In this document: piece by piece, positions 26,341-39,100 of the stretch
Position numbering within the stretch: the stretch's first letter is position 1
Layout of the letters: each line of letters starts with the position of its first letter
NCBI GenBank assembly: GCA_022829145.1
Contig: CM040741.1
Location: 39,106,534-39,170,533, forward strand
DNA length: 64,000 bases
Origin: Albula goreensis
Taxonomy: Eukaryota > Chordata > Actinopteri > Albuliformes > Albulidae
Direction of reading: 5' to 3'
Translations under genes and position numbers: made by a program
Notes under the pieces: generated by a model
The model's input: the letters and a program-made list of their open reading frames with translations, nothing else
Told to the model about the DNA's origin: nothing
Databases searched by the model: none

Positions 26341-27096
26341 GTGAGAGGATTATTAATTAAGGAGTTAAAAAATGTATTGGATCTCTTCATACTTGCGCTG
26401 CAACTTGATTCATTCGACCATTTCCTGAAAAAGAACCACGGAATTGCATTTATGTATGTACCATGGTACATGTATTTCATATATGTGCTTCTGGGCTGGA
26501 ATTCACTCCTGTTTACAGTATATAGTCTGAAGCTTAAGTATTGTAGCTAATGAAAAAAAAGTATTTAAAAATGGTGGCCATATGGTTTTATAATATATAT
26601 TAACGCCTGGCTCTTTCTACAGGTTCTTCATTAAAATATCTTTCTCTCATGTAAACTTGAATAAACCAACTGCCTAAGTTGTAGCAATGGGATCCAAATT
26701 AATGAATTTATGTCAAAGGTTTTTGACCATGGTAGATTTAAACATTTTGTAATGAATGCAGATAAGAGTGATTTATGTTCTTGCAAGCTGTGCCAGGAGA
26801 TGATGTATGTCAAGTACCAGATTTATTATGTCACTCATACATTGTTTTAAAACATATGCAACCATTGCACAGCATTTCAGCGGAATGCATTCTCAGACAA
26901 TAAGACCGGAAGAAAACTGGGAGAAACAGGAGTGGTTAGGTTGTTTTTTAAAGAAAGAGAAGGGAAGGAAGAGATGGGGGAGGAGGAGGGACACTGAAAA
27001 TGCAGAACACGACCGGAAAGTTTGAGGTGATAAGTTGGGAGGTTATCTGAGAATAGTTTTCCCAAACTTTTGTTTTAACAAACTCAAATTAATGCA
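26341..27096. other. Non-coding stretch, nothing recognised
   Basis: AT-rich with a purine-rich patch at 26948-27000 (GGGAGGAGGAGGGAC). Short frames on both strands have no recognisable features. Confidence 0.5.
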
Positions 27097-27131
27097 GTGT
27101 GCGTGCATGCGTGCGTGCGTGTTTGTGTGTG
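27097..27131 (+). repeat. (GTGC)n/(TG)n simple repeat
   Basis: GTGTGCGTGCATGCGTGCGT followed by GTGTTTGTGTGTG; a short impure tetranucleotide/dinucleotide tract. Confidence 0.85.
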
Positions 27132-27656
27132 GTGGTGGGGGGCATTTTATTATAGTAACAGAAAACACATATTTCCATTTTTGATGTCCATTTACTGGCG
27201 ATTTTCAGAGATGTAAGCATCAAACTACATTTATCATGCCAAAAGAGTCTGACCCACGCAAAGACATTTGGCACAAAAGGGTGAAACGGTATTTTTAGTA
27301 CCCTGATCAATCGGACACAACCTATGGTGCCAATCACACAGTGAGTACAATTTGTCATTAGCCTGAAATCTTTTACTTCCTCTGCCATGGAGACACAGTC
27401 TTTTAAATGATTTCATTGAGATACATGGTATAAGTGGTGCAACAGTAATTCCAATTAATAACATAATTTACACTCTCACAAAATTAAATGACCACCATTT
27501 TAATGACATATTGAATAGTTTAGTGCTATAATATTCCCTTCTGGAAAAGTAACAACAGTGGATACTGTAAATGTATATGTCCCCTCTTGCCAGCCTATAG
27601 GGTTGAAAATCAATACATAAGTGGTTTCCTGAGTCTGCATTAAGATTTAACCATAA
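27132..27656. other. Non-coding stretch, nothing recognised
   Basis: Unique-looking sequence with two overlapping minus-strand open frames of 99 and 76 codons, neither with a recognisable feature. Confidence 0.5.
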
Positions 27657-28472
27657 CTGCTGGCTAGAGATGGGACAATATAGTTATTTCGCAATTCAGT
27701 TCAATATACGACAGAAGGTTCACAATTCGATATCACCACGATTCGATAGAGCCAAAAAACTGTTTGGAGACAAAGTGTGAATATTCAGAACTGATAAATG
27801 GATCAAGTGTTTTATGAATGTATGTGCTATCATTTGTAATGTAGTGTAATAGTTATATATGCCTTAAGTAATTGTTTTGTCAATGTTATTGCATTCTGGA
27901 AAATTGCTAGCTAGCTAGCTTCTGTGGACTCGGTCACTAAATTTTACACAACCCATTTGCGAGGTTAATGGCAAGTTAATGAAACCAACTGACAAAGTGT
28001 AAAATGGCTGCTGCATGAGTGCCGTCAAGCTAGTGGCTAACATTAGTGCTTTAGATATAATTCAATTCATGTGAAAGGGACTGAGAAAGATATGAAGATA
28101 TGTACATGTATATAGGATACGCATCTGATGTGCAGACAGGTTTTTCTTTCTTTGGCCTGCCAGTTACCAGAGTGTGTGTGTGCAATAAACGTGCATGAAC
28201 CTACAACTGCGTGATGGGTCATTTGCTGCTGCATAACACCCAGACGCAAGTTATTGCGCTACAATTGTTGTCTCTACAGTTCCAGTTGTAAGCTAATTGT
28301 TGTCTAAAGTGCGTAATTATGACAGATCGATTTTGGTGGTTGTAAGATCATCCCTGATCATCTCGTTTGTGGTTAAATACCACAATACAATTCAAAGTAG
28401 CAAATATGGATTATAATATTTTTCATTGCAATATACCGAATTTTGATGTATTGTCCCATCCCTACTGCTGGC
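27657..28472. mobile_element. hAT MITE with perfect 8-bp target duplication
   Basis: The element spans 27665-28464 (800 bp) and is flanked on both sides by CTGCTGGC (27657-27664 and 28465-28472), the 8-bp duplication that marks hAT insertion. The left end begins TAGAGATGGGACAATATA. The right end, on the minus strand, begins TAGGGATGGGACAATACA. Both continue into sequence rich in CGAT/TTCG words. No transposase-like frame lies inside, so this is a non-autonomous derivative. The intact duplication shows that both boundaries are original. The interior includes a GCTAGCTAGCTAGCT run. Confidence 0.85.
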
Positions 28473-29399
28473 TATATCATTAGATTACATTAAAATGCCA
28501 ATGCACTGTTGTTTTGTTGCTGAAGGACTGAGACATAGATGTGTGTTTGACAATAAAAGTGTAACATTTAAAAGCTTATTCATGCATCTTTATGTAATTC
28601 TCATCAGTTTGTCCAACTGTATTTCCCAGTCTATCACAGGAATAGCTATATTATCTTTAATATTTTGACATGTCATAAATTTCTTGCTATTTTTGAAAAC
28701 CTGTCTCTGTTTCAAGACAGCTCAATGTAAATATCAACTGACACAATTTCACTTAAAAAAATGTAAAAAAGGAAGTGTATGTTATTAAGATAAAAAATGA
28801 ATTTGGATAGTTGTAAATGACTTGAATTAACTGACCAGTTTTTTCACTTTAAAACACCAACTTGCCCTTCAAAAGATATATGTCCTTTTGATTGAATTGT
28901 ATATGCCTTAATCAACTATGTCAACAAAATCAACTATGTGTGGTTGATTGAATCTAGCTTGAAGCAGCTTTGATTAGGTTCTCACCTAAATTGTACTTGA
29001 ATCAAGCCCAGAGTAATGGATAATAAGCATAAAATTAAATGAAATAAAGCAGTATTTTGTCCCATGTCCAAAGTCCCAAAATTTAACCATCTAAACAAAT
29101 GGATTCATAAATTGTACATTTTAAATCAAATTCATACTTTTCCAACAGTAGGTTTAATATTACAAGTGGAAAAGCTATCTGGAGGAAGAGAAACAAAGTT
29201 TAATGTTTTGATTTTTTGAGCTTTCCATTAGGATTTAGTTTAGATATGAATTCATGACAAATTGCATTTAGAACTGAAGAGGTCTTGCCTCATGCTAAAA
29301 AAAAAAAAAAAAATCGAAGGTTGCTTCAAAGGCGGTTGACATGATGAACACAATGAATCCAAGTCTGCACTTACAAAAGACATTTATATCATGTGATTA
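28473..29399. other. Non-coding stretch with (A)17 run
   Basis: AT-rich. An uninterrupted (A)17 run lies at 29297-29313 with no recognisable retroposon upstream. Nothing else is supported. Confidence 0.5.
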
Positions 29400-29620
29400 A
29401 AATGTCAACTCATCCTGACATGACTTCCTGCCTGCATTGCCCAAAAAAATGCACCCCTTATCCTCAATGGCCCCTTGAGGTTTCCTAATCTACTTGCTAC
29501 CATGAGAGAAGTGCAGATTTGCTAATGATGAGCCGACTCTGACTGAAGCACCACCTACTAAAACCTACATGTGAGTCTCTAGCTCTAGGAAGCATCCTTG
29601 ATCCCTGACATTTCGGCTAT
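29400..29620. promoter_or_regulatory. Candidate conserved non-coding block
   Basis: GC-balanced, repeat-free block between AT-rich flanks. It lacks a long open frame, so it is unlikely to be an exon. The regulatory suggestion rests on composition only. Confidence 0.2.
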
Positions 29621-31813
29621 TGTGAACTTCAGTGTAAAGATAATGGGTCTTATAGTTGCAGTTATTGTACTCCTGGGGTTATTTCTCTTTGTCTCTATGC
29701 GAGGCACTTTTATGCTATGTGATTAGGAAAGATCTTCCTTGCAATCATTTAAAATTAAGTATACACTTGTGAATAATTAGTTGTGTGCGTTTATTGCTAC
29801 TGTTTAGCTTTATCACATTTTACTTACTGTTCTACATCCATTCCTTTGCTGTTGTAGCTTTTTGTGTGTATAATTTATCTGGTTGTGAAAGCACTGTGAG
29901 TTACACACACACACACTCACATATATATATAAGGAAAAAAGCACAGGAGCACAATAATTGGAAATTATCATGTTTAACACCAATGATACAAAAAGAAGTT
30001 TTATGATGCATAAAATGTAAAAATAGGAACACCAACTGCAGGCACCGTTTCTTCTGATGTGATGTCCCCACATGTCTCTTATCTCAATAGGATATCACAG
30101 TCAGTGTGAGGCGTGGAGTCTCCTTCTGGATTTTAAATACCAGGCACATTGATAGCTTGTCAAAGAATGCTGTCTTAATTACACATAAGTGTGATTTTTA
30201 CCTTAAGTGAAAAGTCATTTTTTGTTTTCTTTATCACAGTATTCATATGAAAAAAATAACGCAATAAAACTTTGTCTTGAATATTACTTTATGGATATCA
30301 TGAATAATGACACATGGGCTAGTCTGAAATTTGAACAGAGACTCAACAAATCCAGAGGACAATGGCACTTACTAAGATGGAAAATGCAAAACATGTCACA
30401 GACACTGTCATGCAAAATCTATGCTGGATGAAGAAAGCCCACATTTTAATTCCATAAGGTATTGCTCAGTTAATACGAAGCTACACAATTTCACTGACTA
30501 TGTGCAAAGGAATCCGTTAAAGAAAGAGCATTTGAATGGAGGTCTATACAATGCAGGCTAGGGATAAGGCTATCATAAATAGAGTAACTCCCCATGGATA
30601 CTGCTACACTTCTCCTGTAACCAGCTGACCTGGGGAAAAATATAGAAAATACCTGTTGTAAGGACATCCTAGGAATATAGACTCCTAGCTGTCATGGACT
30701 ACATTCCTTTGTGTTTTTTCCTGTTTGTTTTTCCCTCTTATTTTATACACCTTATTATTCTTTTCTTTTGCTAAACCAGTGGAGCTCTTGTCAACTGCTG
30801 TTTGGCAGATTGCTTTGTTTTTTGGAAGCCAGGGGTTGGTATTGAGTCATCTCATGCTGTGCCGTTGAGTTTGTCAGGGTCTCTGTTCAAAGAGCATGCT
30901 GGGAAGGGTTTTCACTGCTAATTTACAAAGTCGAAAATTCTCTAAAGCACAGTCAGCCTTGGGTGAGGATGTGGCAATGCAGCAGACGCAGGGTGCATGT
31001 ACTGTACGCTGGCGGGTATTGATTTGTTTTTCAGTAGCTGTGGTCCAGTGAAGATGTGGTCCACATCCCAGACTCATTCAGCCAATGAAATAGAGCAGGA
31101 AATTTGCACTCACAAATAAATGCAGAAAACGAAAGTCAATTAATCACCATTGTACCCTTCAGAAGCGCAAAATGCGATGGAATTCAAGCATGGCGGTTCA
31201 TATTTTTGGAGTAAGTAGAGCACATCAAAACAGCACGAATAGAAATGACTGCACCTTCCGTTACACAAATTGCAGATAGTCACCCATCACAGCCATCAAA
31301 ATCTAACAGCTTCATCCCCTGTGAGGTACTGACAGCAGAGAGAAATCTGCTGAATGCACTCACAATATTTTATTGTTTGATTATGTTGTAACTGTTTGTT
31401 TTCTTTGTGTTATATTTCCATCAGCAGGGCAGCCACTGAAAATAGTCAATTCCATGCTCACAGCCCAAATTACAAATTTATGGAGCTGGCTTTGTTTATC
31501 AGGAATTGAGAGAACATTTGGTAACAAAGAATTATAACAACTCTCCCATACACAGTGTATATCCATGCTTAAAGAAATGTATAATATTTATTAAAGCTTT
31601 GCAAAAACATTTCACTTCGAACATTTCAGACATCATTCTGTTCTGAGTTCTAATGATAGCCTCTGCTATCTGAGAAATATGTCTATTTATTACCCTCAGT
31701 TCCATAAACAAATTCAATCTTTGTTTGAATCAAAGTTCACTGCCTTGCATTAGTGTGTGACACCATGCAGTCACTGATGAAGAACATGAAGGTTTTTTAA
31801 TGTACCCTTCAGT
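29621..31813. other. Non-coding stretch with short CA/TA repeat
   Basis: A compound (AC)n(AT)n repeat lies at 29903-29930. A T-rich tract at 30700-30770 after CTGTCATGGACTAC faintly resembles a retrovirus-like LTR start, but no partner or end is visible. No gene is recognised. Confidence 0.45.
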
Positions 31814-32189
31814 GGCCTCATTTATAAACCGTGCATACGCACACAAAAATGCTCCAGAACGTGTTTGGCTGATTTTCACACACATTTTGGGATTTATAAA
31901 ACCTTTACTTGACATGAGAATGTGCGTACCAGTACAATACATTTGAACCATGTGTATGCACATATTTTCTCTAAATAGCACACCCTTGAGACCAAAAGAA
32001 ATTTGCACTGTAGCTTCCTTATTCCTCATGATTAATTAGGATCACATTATTATTTGTAATTAATGTTGTTTTTAGCCATAAATAAGTGACAAATTAACAG
32101 ATTAACGGATATGAGCCACCAGTGCATGATTTGAAAATGTATTTTGTTCACATAAATAGACCTAAAGCATGTGAAGACAGCAAGACAGC

Positions 32190-32785
32190 ATGACCATGGC
32201 TACCTTGGCACTGTTAGAGGATATTGTAAATATTTTGCCCATGGTGATGACTAGCTCATGAGTCAGTTTTGCTTACCACGAGCTGTGCTCTTGGATCACT
32301 GTACTGAATTGGGGCCAGCGCTGGAGCACCCTGCACGTAGCCACCAGTCAATACCTGCCCATTTGCAAGTCCTGTCAACTCGGGGGTTCTCAGCCACGGG
32401 GGGTATCCTGCGGGAAATAGCGGACCGGTCTGGTATATCCCAACCCTCACTCTGTCATGTTATATCAAGAGTACTGGATGGCATCATTTCTCTGTGTTCA
32501 AGGTATGTCAGATTCCCCTATGCAGCCCGGCAAACATCAAAAAGCAATTTGCAGCGATGACCAGTTTTGCCTATGTAACCAGTGCAGTCAACTAAACTCA
32601 CATTGCAATATAGGCACCTCAGTGGATGAATGTGTGTAGTAAGTTGTAAGGATTTCCATTCAATAAACGTGCAAGTGATTTGCACAAGGCACAAATGACA
32701 CCAACAAATGTGTTTGCCTGATGGCCAGGGTCATTTCATGATTCGTTCAAACTGAAGAACAGTAATGTTGGAAATCACCTCCGAT
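32190..32785 (+). pseudogene. HARBI1-like Harbinger transposase, broken and truncated
   Basis: The likely start is ATG at 32190 (MTMATLALLEDIVN), followed by a frameshift. The best stretch, from 32258, contains LPRAVLLDHCTELGPALE, then a region IPAHLQVLSTRGFSATG, and EIADRSGISQPS, the helix-turn-helix part of the family, followed by VLDGII...RY.RFPYAA. After more frameshifts come THIAI.AP, where the first catalytic Asp of the usual AIDCTH is read as Asn next to a stop, and WPGSFHDSF.L.NSNVG.HL, the second catalytic Asp block. About 200 of the roughly 350 residues usual for the family remain. The C-terminal catalytic Glu region is missing. It could not be active. Confidence 0.8.
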
Positions 32786-33105
32786 AGTCGTAGCCAGCCG
32801 CTCATCAAGGGAGCTCAATGGTGGCACTCCCATACCACAGTCCCTTGCTCATACACTTGAATGTTGAGTATACACCTGTTTGTCTAAACCTTGATGTCGG
32901 ACCATTTTTCTTGATTTCGATCTGCGTTCAGCTCTCAATACCCAAGAAATTGACAGCCGCGGTAACTTCCTTCAATGCAAGATTTTTTTGTATTTTTACC
33001 TCGGTGACATGGCCACCTGACATTGTCTTTTTTCTAATTTCTCTTTTGGAGACTGAAGCTTCAATTTTGCACACAAAGTTTCTTTTTCCCCCTATTTGCT
33101 GTCAT
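32776..33105 (-). pseudogene. Harbinger Myb/SANT-like accessory protein, broken
   Basis: Read on the minus strand from an ATG at 33105-33103, the frames give MTANRGKKK, then NLALKEVTAAVNFLG, a segment resembling EIKKKWSDIKV but frameshifted, and finally SLDERLATTIGGD. This order matches the Myb/SANT-like (NAIF1-type) protein that Harbinger elements carry beside the transposase; in the family it helps import the transposase and bind the ends. Several stops and frameshifts destroy it. Its tail lies against, or overlaps, the truncated transposase on the other strand. Confidence 0.65.
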
Positions 33106-33110
33106 TATTG

Positions 33111-34839
33111 TGTTTAAAATGTATTGCTCTGTCCTACACATTATTGATAGATCTTGCTTACATTTGGCATACTCCAATTACATACACCATTAGGTTATAA
33201 GCAACATTCCCTCTCCTGGGCTGATTCTCCATAGGTTTGGCTATGACACAAATTTGGCCGAACAAAGACCACTCTCATCCAGCCGTTCCACCAGCATTCC
33301 ACTCCACCGCTCTTCACTCTCAGTTTACATGTGGTGAGTGTTCTAGTGCTACGCTACCGCTATGCACCTGCTACTCAGGATGTCTGTACATGTTTTTAAA
33401 TGGGGTTTTCCTTCCCATAGCTTTACATACTTTTGTACCTGCTTCTTCAGTCTGTTTAATGACCCTGTCCCCACCCACAACCACAAAAATAAATAAGGAT
33501 ATGATCTTAGACGTATGGCTTAGGATTGAATTACTTACATTTGTTCCTTGTCTTATCTCCCTCTTTATTTATTTATTTTTTTGAGTACATGGCTAGCTAC
33601 AGTATACAATTTTGTGTTTGTCAGCATACTATTCATCAGATACCTCAGTAATAAGCTGGAAAAATGGGAGAGCTAATGAGAGCATTCATTTTGATTTTCT
33701 TTTACGACTCTCATTTATGACTGCACATGCTTCATCACTGGAAGGTATCTCAAGGCTGCAAGTGACAAAGAATGTGTACAAGCTCATCAGATGCTCTCAA
33801 GCCGTTATCTTACCTATGACAATTCTGAAATTGTTAAGCTGCTAGACATGCAGGAGAGGTATCTGTTGCTTCAGGAATTCTGACCATCATGTTTTGAAAG
33901 TGATGTGCTTATTGGCAGTTATACAATGCTGTGCAGGTGTTGCATAACTGTTCAAAATTGTGTTGAAAGAATGTGGTGTATACTGACATATATATAGACT
34001 TCCTGGCATGAAGGGCTCCTCTGTTTTTTTTTTTTTTTTTTTTTGCTTTCCATGTAGAAGGGCTGGAAAACTTTTTGGGCTATTCTGATTTGTTTTATAG
34101 GATTCCAAGCCAATCTTTTATTTTCAAGTTATTCCCAAAATTTTTTAATTTAATTTCTCAGTTTGACATTACAAAGCCTGGTAGGTGAAACTTGGTAAGC
34201 TTATTAGACACAGTGAATGGAAGCATGGGAAATATTTTACGCTGGTTGGCTTTTGGTCATGCTCATTTTGACAGATAGTGGCCAAGATTCAGTAAAACAC
34301 ATTTAGGGCTCTATTGTACCAGTCCAAACTCCAGGTGCAATGATAAAAAGATCAAATTATACAGAATATTTAGTGAACTGATTATTTAAAAACTTAAATT
34401 TGTGCTGTTTAAATCTGTTCTGGGCAAAGAAATCTGGTCTTGCAGCATGAACCCAATGTCATTTAATGCACTTGGGACTTTCACATTTTGTATTGGCCAT
34501 ACTAAACGCTGAAGTAAGGCTATGCATGAGGGAAATATTGTTTATTAGTTTGGTACAGTTTAATGTATTATACTGTATGTAATTGCAGATCATATTTTGA
34601 TACCAAGAGCTTAATAGGCAATTACCTATTGTGATAATTACATTCATAACTGTATTGACTCATTAAAACAGACACAACTGAATTCATAACAATAACGTAG
34701 CTGGGTTAATTTTATATGAGACTGAATATCCACACCAGTTGTGTAATTTAAACCGTACATATATAAAGAGAAACTGTACAAAACAAACTAAAATGTACAG
34801 TGCAGGAGGCCAAAAATTTTGCTTCCTTATAGTGTTCCC
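33111..34839. other. Non-coding stretch with (T)21 run
   Basis: A (T)21 run lies at 34024-34044 and a T-rich ATTT tract near 33562-33583. A 115-codon frame at 33237-33584 lacks any recognised feature; its hydrophobic end comes from the T-rich DNA. A missing Harbinger 3' end was searched for here and not found. Confidence 0.5.
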
Positions 34840-34987
34840 AAGTTTCAAGACGATAATGCTCCCATGCAAACTCTCCCATACATCTTTCAAAGAAATCCTT
34901 CTTGAAGAATTGTCCGATATCCCTAACAACCTTACTTGTATGGCTTAACCTGATCTGAAGACGAATGATGGCCCTACTCCTCATTAA
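34840..34987 (+). pseudogene. Tc1-like transposase, two collapsed C-terminal pieces
   Basis: KFQDDNAPM (34840-34863) matches the block around the second catalytic Asp of Tc1-like transposases. It is followed at once, in another frame, by SFKEILLEELSDIPNN and, after one stop, NDGPTPH then TAA (34985-34987), which match the C-terminal 'LKE...EEW..IP' and 'GGPTPY-stop' blocks. The stretch between them, with the third catalytic residue, is deleted. Terminal repeats were not found. The minus-strand frames over this region are shadows. Confidence 0.55.
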
Positions 34988-35886
34988 TTACTTGATAATC
35001 GCATATTGTAAGGTGTTTCCCTTCATGTTTCGACCCCTGTGCCAGCCAAACATAAATGTAGCCAAAAAGGGCAAAAAATCTTAGATGTGTCCTCAAATAT
35101 GTGGTTCAGAACGGCCGCATTCATCGTGGCAGTACGACGCACAATGTGATCTGTGCAGTGGTAGAATCAGAATTATATGGGTGACGTGGTTTTAGTGGCT
35201 TAGCCCTTTCTGTTGGGTCTATCATTAGTGGAGCAGAATTCAGACCATGTGATCATCCAATATCAAAGGTGTCATCAACCCCTTGATTCCTCTTGATCTT
35301 GAGAGTGCGATTGAGATTAGTTCTTCGCAGCCGGGGAGCATGGTCTTTAGTTTATGTGTTAATGCAGTCTTTTGTTGTTCTGTGTGAAACCAAAGCATAT
35401 TTATCTTCGCTTTATCTCATTATTATACTCACAAATGGGACAGTGTCAGCTCAGTTAAATGACTAGTTATCTACTCATATATTATTTCCGAACACTGGAA
35501 GAATTTTTGTGTCATGACTTATGCAAATACTGTATTATAACTATATTATCTAAATTCTTCTCTTATATTTGTACATTTAAGACTGTGTTGATGGTAGTGA
35601 CTTCTGATTGTGTTGTTGTTCATTTTTTAGAATAGTCTAAATTGGCTTTATGCACCCATACTCAAAATATATTTAGCCTTATTTTGACATATTTGGATAA
35701 GTGTGCAATATTTAAGAACATGCAAATTGACCATTTTCCTGCAGTAGTTTGGTATCTATTGTCGTGGTCAGTCTGAACACAGATTCTCAAGATTCATTGG
35801 GTTTTTCTTATAAAACAGTGATGTTCTTATTGTGCATAAATACACATCACTTACAAAACTAATGTATCAATCCTATGGCTCTTCAC
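34988..35886. other. Non-coding stretch, nothing recognised
   Basis: May include decayed terminal sequence of the preceding Tc1 fragment, but no inverted repeat partner was seen. No gene recognised. Confidence 0.45.
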
Positions 35887-36152
35887 CAGGGGTACCTAAC
35901 CTTTTTTGAGCCAAGGACCCCTTTGAGAGTCTGGTGAAAGTTATGGATGCCCTCCTTAGAAAAATGCACATAAGCACAACATTACATGCAATGAATGTAC
36001 ATTATTTTATTGAAAATTGATTGCCTCATAAAGTGTATGACATACAAAAAAGTATGAATAAAGTAAAAAATCAACAAAAAAACATTTATCCCTCTTTTTC
36101 ATTGGAAAAAACCCCAAAAGCCCATCAATGGACCACAGGTTAATAAACCCTG
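35887..36152. mobile_element. hAT MITE (266 bp)
   Basis: The left end CAGGGGTACCTAACCT and the right end, read on the minus strand, CAGGGTTTATTAACCT agree at 12 of 16 positions. The right part GGACCACAGGTTAATAA is characteristic of a widespread hAT end family. The flanking octamers CTCTTCAC and TTCTATAC agree at five of eight positions, as expected for an old 8-bp duplication but not proof. There is no coding capacity. Confidence 0.7.
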
Positions 36153-39100
36153 TTCTATACCTTTGTGATTTATCTTTTTTTTCATACAATTTAAATAAGT
36201 ATGACTTGTCGTGACCCAGTTCTCATGTTAACTTGGCTCATTTTAAAAGGGGAATTTTCTCTTTGCAAAGTATGCTGCACTGTTATGTCTCCCTATGTAT
36301 TAATTAAAACACAGGAAGTGAAAAGAGGAGTCATTGCGATTCTGGCTGCTCCTGTCTTATTGCCATATTTCATTTACCAAGATATCTTGCTCTAGTGCAC
36401 TGCTAGATTTATTTTAATTATTTATTTATTTATTGACTCATTCGTGATTCTAGTTACTGGTACCTCCAATCAAAGAGAGATTGATGGAAAGATACATCAC
36501 CTGCTGTACAGTTGACAGCCTGCATTCCCTCTGTAAGGATTTAACTGAATCATTTTATGTTACAGATTCAGGCTCAGAGTAAGATGAAAGAAAAGTACAG
36601 AGGTTGTGGTTTTCCATTCTCTCAGCTCAGTTCTTCCAAAGGTCTTGTCTTAGTCCAACTATCAGGGATTGTTTTAAGAGGTTCATGTTTCTCCAGTGCT
36701 TAATTTTAGATACAGCCTAGACGCTTGTGTAGGAGGAGACATTCTCCAGACTGCTTCCCAGATTGTACCCCATGAGCTGTTGGGTCATGATGGGTCTGGT
36801 GCACACGGTACACGTTATGATGGATGAGAGCTCAGCCCGTTAGGGTGACGTAGTGACCCAGACGTGGAGGTTGTGACGGCTGGTTTATGGCGAGGGAAGC
36901 GGAGCGGCTCACTGTTATAGGTGGGTGTATTATTGCCAATAGACCAGTGATAAGTGCAGTCACATGCTTCTGGTCAATGGGATGCAGGACAGTAGCGCCA
37001 ACCTTATCAAACAGTGTATTTGTTTTTACTAATATTATTATGAATTTGAATGTATATTGAGTTATACTGATTATACATGGGGATTGATATTCGGAAAACC
37101 TAAATGCTTATTGGGTTTATTTAAAATAGTTGCTTATAGGATGAGGCAAATAATTTGTATGTAAAGTCCTTGTCTTATGTATGTGGTCTTAATTTTCAAA
37201 ACTATTTCCTTCACACATTAATTGTTCTGTTTCTGTGACTGATGCACCTGAAATTCAGACACATACACTCTATGAAAACCTCTTTCATCATGTGCAGATT
37301 TAAAAAGGAATCGTCTGTAGTAAAAAACCATGTGTTGTCCTTGTGATTTATTTCAAAGTCCTTTTTCTTGTTATGTTTCCAATATTTTGTCTATTTCCTG
37401 TGCAATGCAGAAACTATTTAAAAAGAAGGATCAAAATTCTTCCAATAAAATGTAAAGCCTCTGTATTCTTGCCACATAGTACAGTGTCACACACTGGTTA
37501 AAAATTTATAACCGAATACTGTAGACTGTGTTTGCAAAAGAATAGAAAAATGGATGTTGCATTATCTTCATTTGTAATGACAACTTCACAATGCTATTGG
37601 TCAGTTACATGCGGTAATATGCATATAGAATTTGAGGGAACTGTAGCAAATCAGCGGAGTGAAAAGGTTAGGTTTTTATGACTCACCTGCTTAGCCTCCG
37701 TATCGTGCGTACGTGTTTATGGCACATCCACCCACAAGTCTTGCATGGCCCTCTCATGGATATTACCACATATGCTGTCATTATTTAATGGTTTAATTTT
37801 TCAGCTGAGATGCTCAAGCAGGCAAGCTCATTGTCATTTTTACAGTACGTGTTTGATGAAACATTATTCTTTATACATCTCATTCTTATTTAGCCAAAAA
37901 AAATGATACGATACAAATAAAAACCGGGGGATTGAACAGTTGTTGTTTTTTAAATAATTTATTATTGTATTACTTTACCTTTGAAATTAAAGGACAATGA
38001 TTGACCTCGTTTGAAAACAATCATGGCAAAAATATTGTTACTGTAAATACATAATTTATAGTAACATTACAAATGAATATTGAGCATTACATAATAAGCA
38101 GTTTTACATTTCATGAGGGATAAATATTGCCCCCTGCACATTTTGTTGTCTTCCCCCTGGATAGGGCCACGTGTGTAACTAAGTATGGCTTCAAGCCAGC
38201 TGTGAGATGCTGAACCTGCTCCTGCCAGCTACAATGGCAAGAAAGGGTCTTGCCCCAAGCTACATATGGAATTGGACCTACTGGCTTACGACCACCTTCA
38301 CTTGCTAACCTCTTAAGCTTTCTGTATCCCCAGTTCCCCACATCACAATCACTAAACTCATTCGTCATACTGAACCCCAGGCTGTGAAATGGAGTGAACT
38401 ACTGCCTTAAACAATGATGGTATACCGCATGCCAATAAAACAAGTTGTTTTTACACGTTAGTCTGATGCTGTGCTCTTACCTCTCAGTCTGCCTGGTTTA
38501 CATCTGTCCAGATGAAAATAATTAATCACACCATCCACCACATAAAAAAACATTTATAACGTTTCATATTTTTGTCACCGTCTCCACATTTGCATATGAT
38601 TTTTTTTTTTAATCATTTGTGCTGAGTTAAATAAAGCCATTGATTTTCCTAATATTTCAAGGCACTGGTGTATGCTAAAAGTTAGTTCAGCCACAAAAAA
38701 TCATTATTTTGTGACTTTTTTTGTACCTCTAATCTTACCTGGTTTAATACAGATTAATATTTCATTTAATAATACCAATTGTATAAACACCTCTTATGAT
38801 ATGTGACATTACATCATCAATTATGTTTGATTATGAAGTAATGTCATTAGCAGGCATGAGGCAGATTGAATAATCTGTATATTATATGGATTCACCAACA
38901 GAATGGTCAATATGATCCAGGTGAGCACTGTATCTGTGCTGCACCTAATAAGATTTGGTGCCTTTAAACAAACATGTAAAGTATGAAATCAGTTTCCTCA
39001 TATTTGTTTGGACAAAGTAGTGTTCAAGCGGAGAGCAAATAATTTTTGACAAAAAGTTTTGTTACCCAAGGTTAAAACATCCAGATGGTTTTTCAGAGAA

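Larger units (their letters stand above)
31814..33110. mobile_element. PIF/Harbinger element, internally deleted, 3' end missing
   Basis: The left end GGCCTCATTTATAAACCG (31814-31831), followed by TGCATACGCACAC, matches the style of terminal repeats in fish Harbinger elements. Downstream are remnants of the two proteins that define this superfamily: a HARBI1-like DDE transposase on the plus strand and a Myb/SANT-like accessory protein on the minus strand, facing each other. The C-terminal half of the transposase is missing where they meet (about 32785), so a deletion has shortened the element. No right terminal repeat (rc of the left end) is seen downstream, so the element is truncated or its end has decayed. 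It cannot encode functional proteins. Confidence 0.8.

Noticed and set aside
30690..30900. LTR beginning with TGTCATGGACTAC
   Set aside because: Only the opening resembles an LTR; no end, polyadenylation signal or duplication was seen.
38105..38370. 85-codon minus-strand frame as a transposase piece
   Set aside because: No catalytic or DNA-binding motif could be matched.
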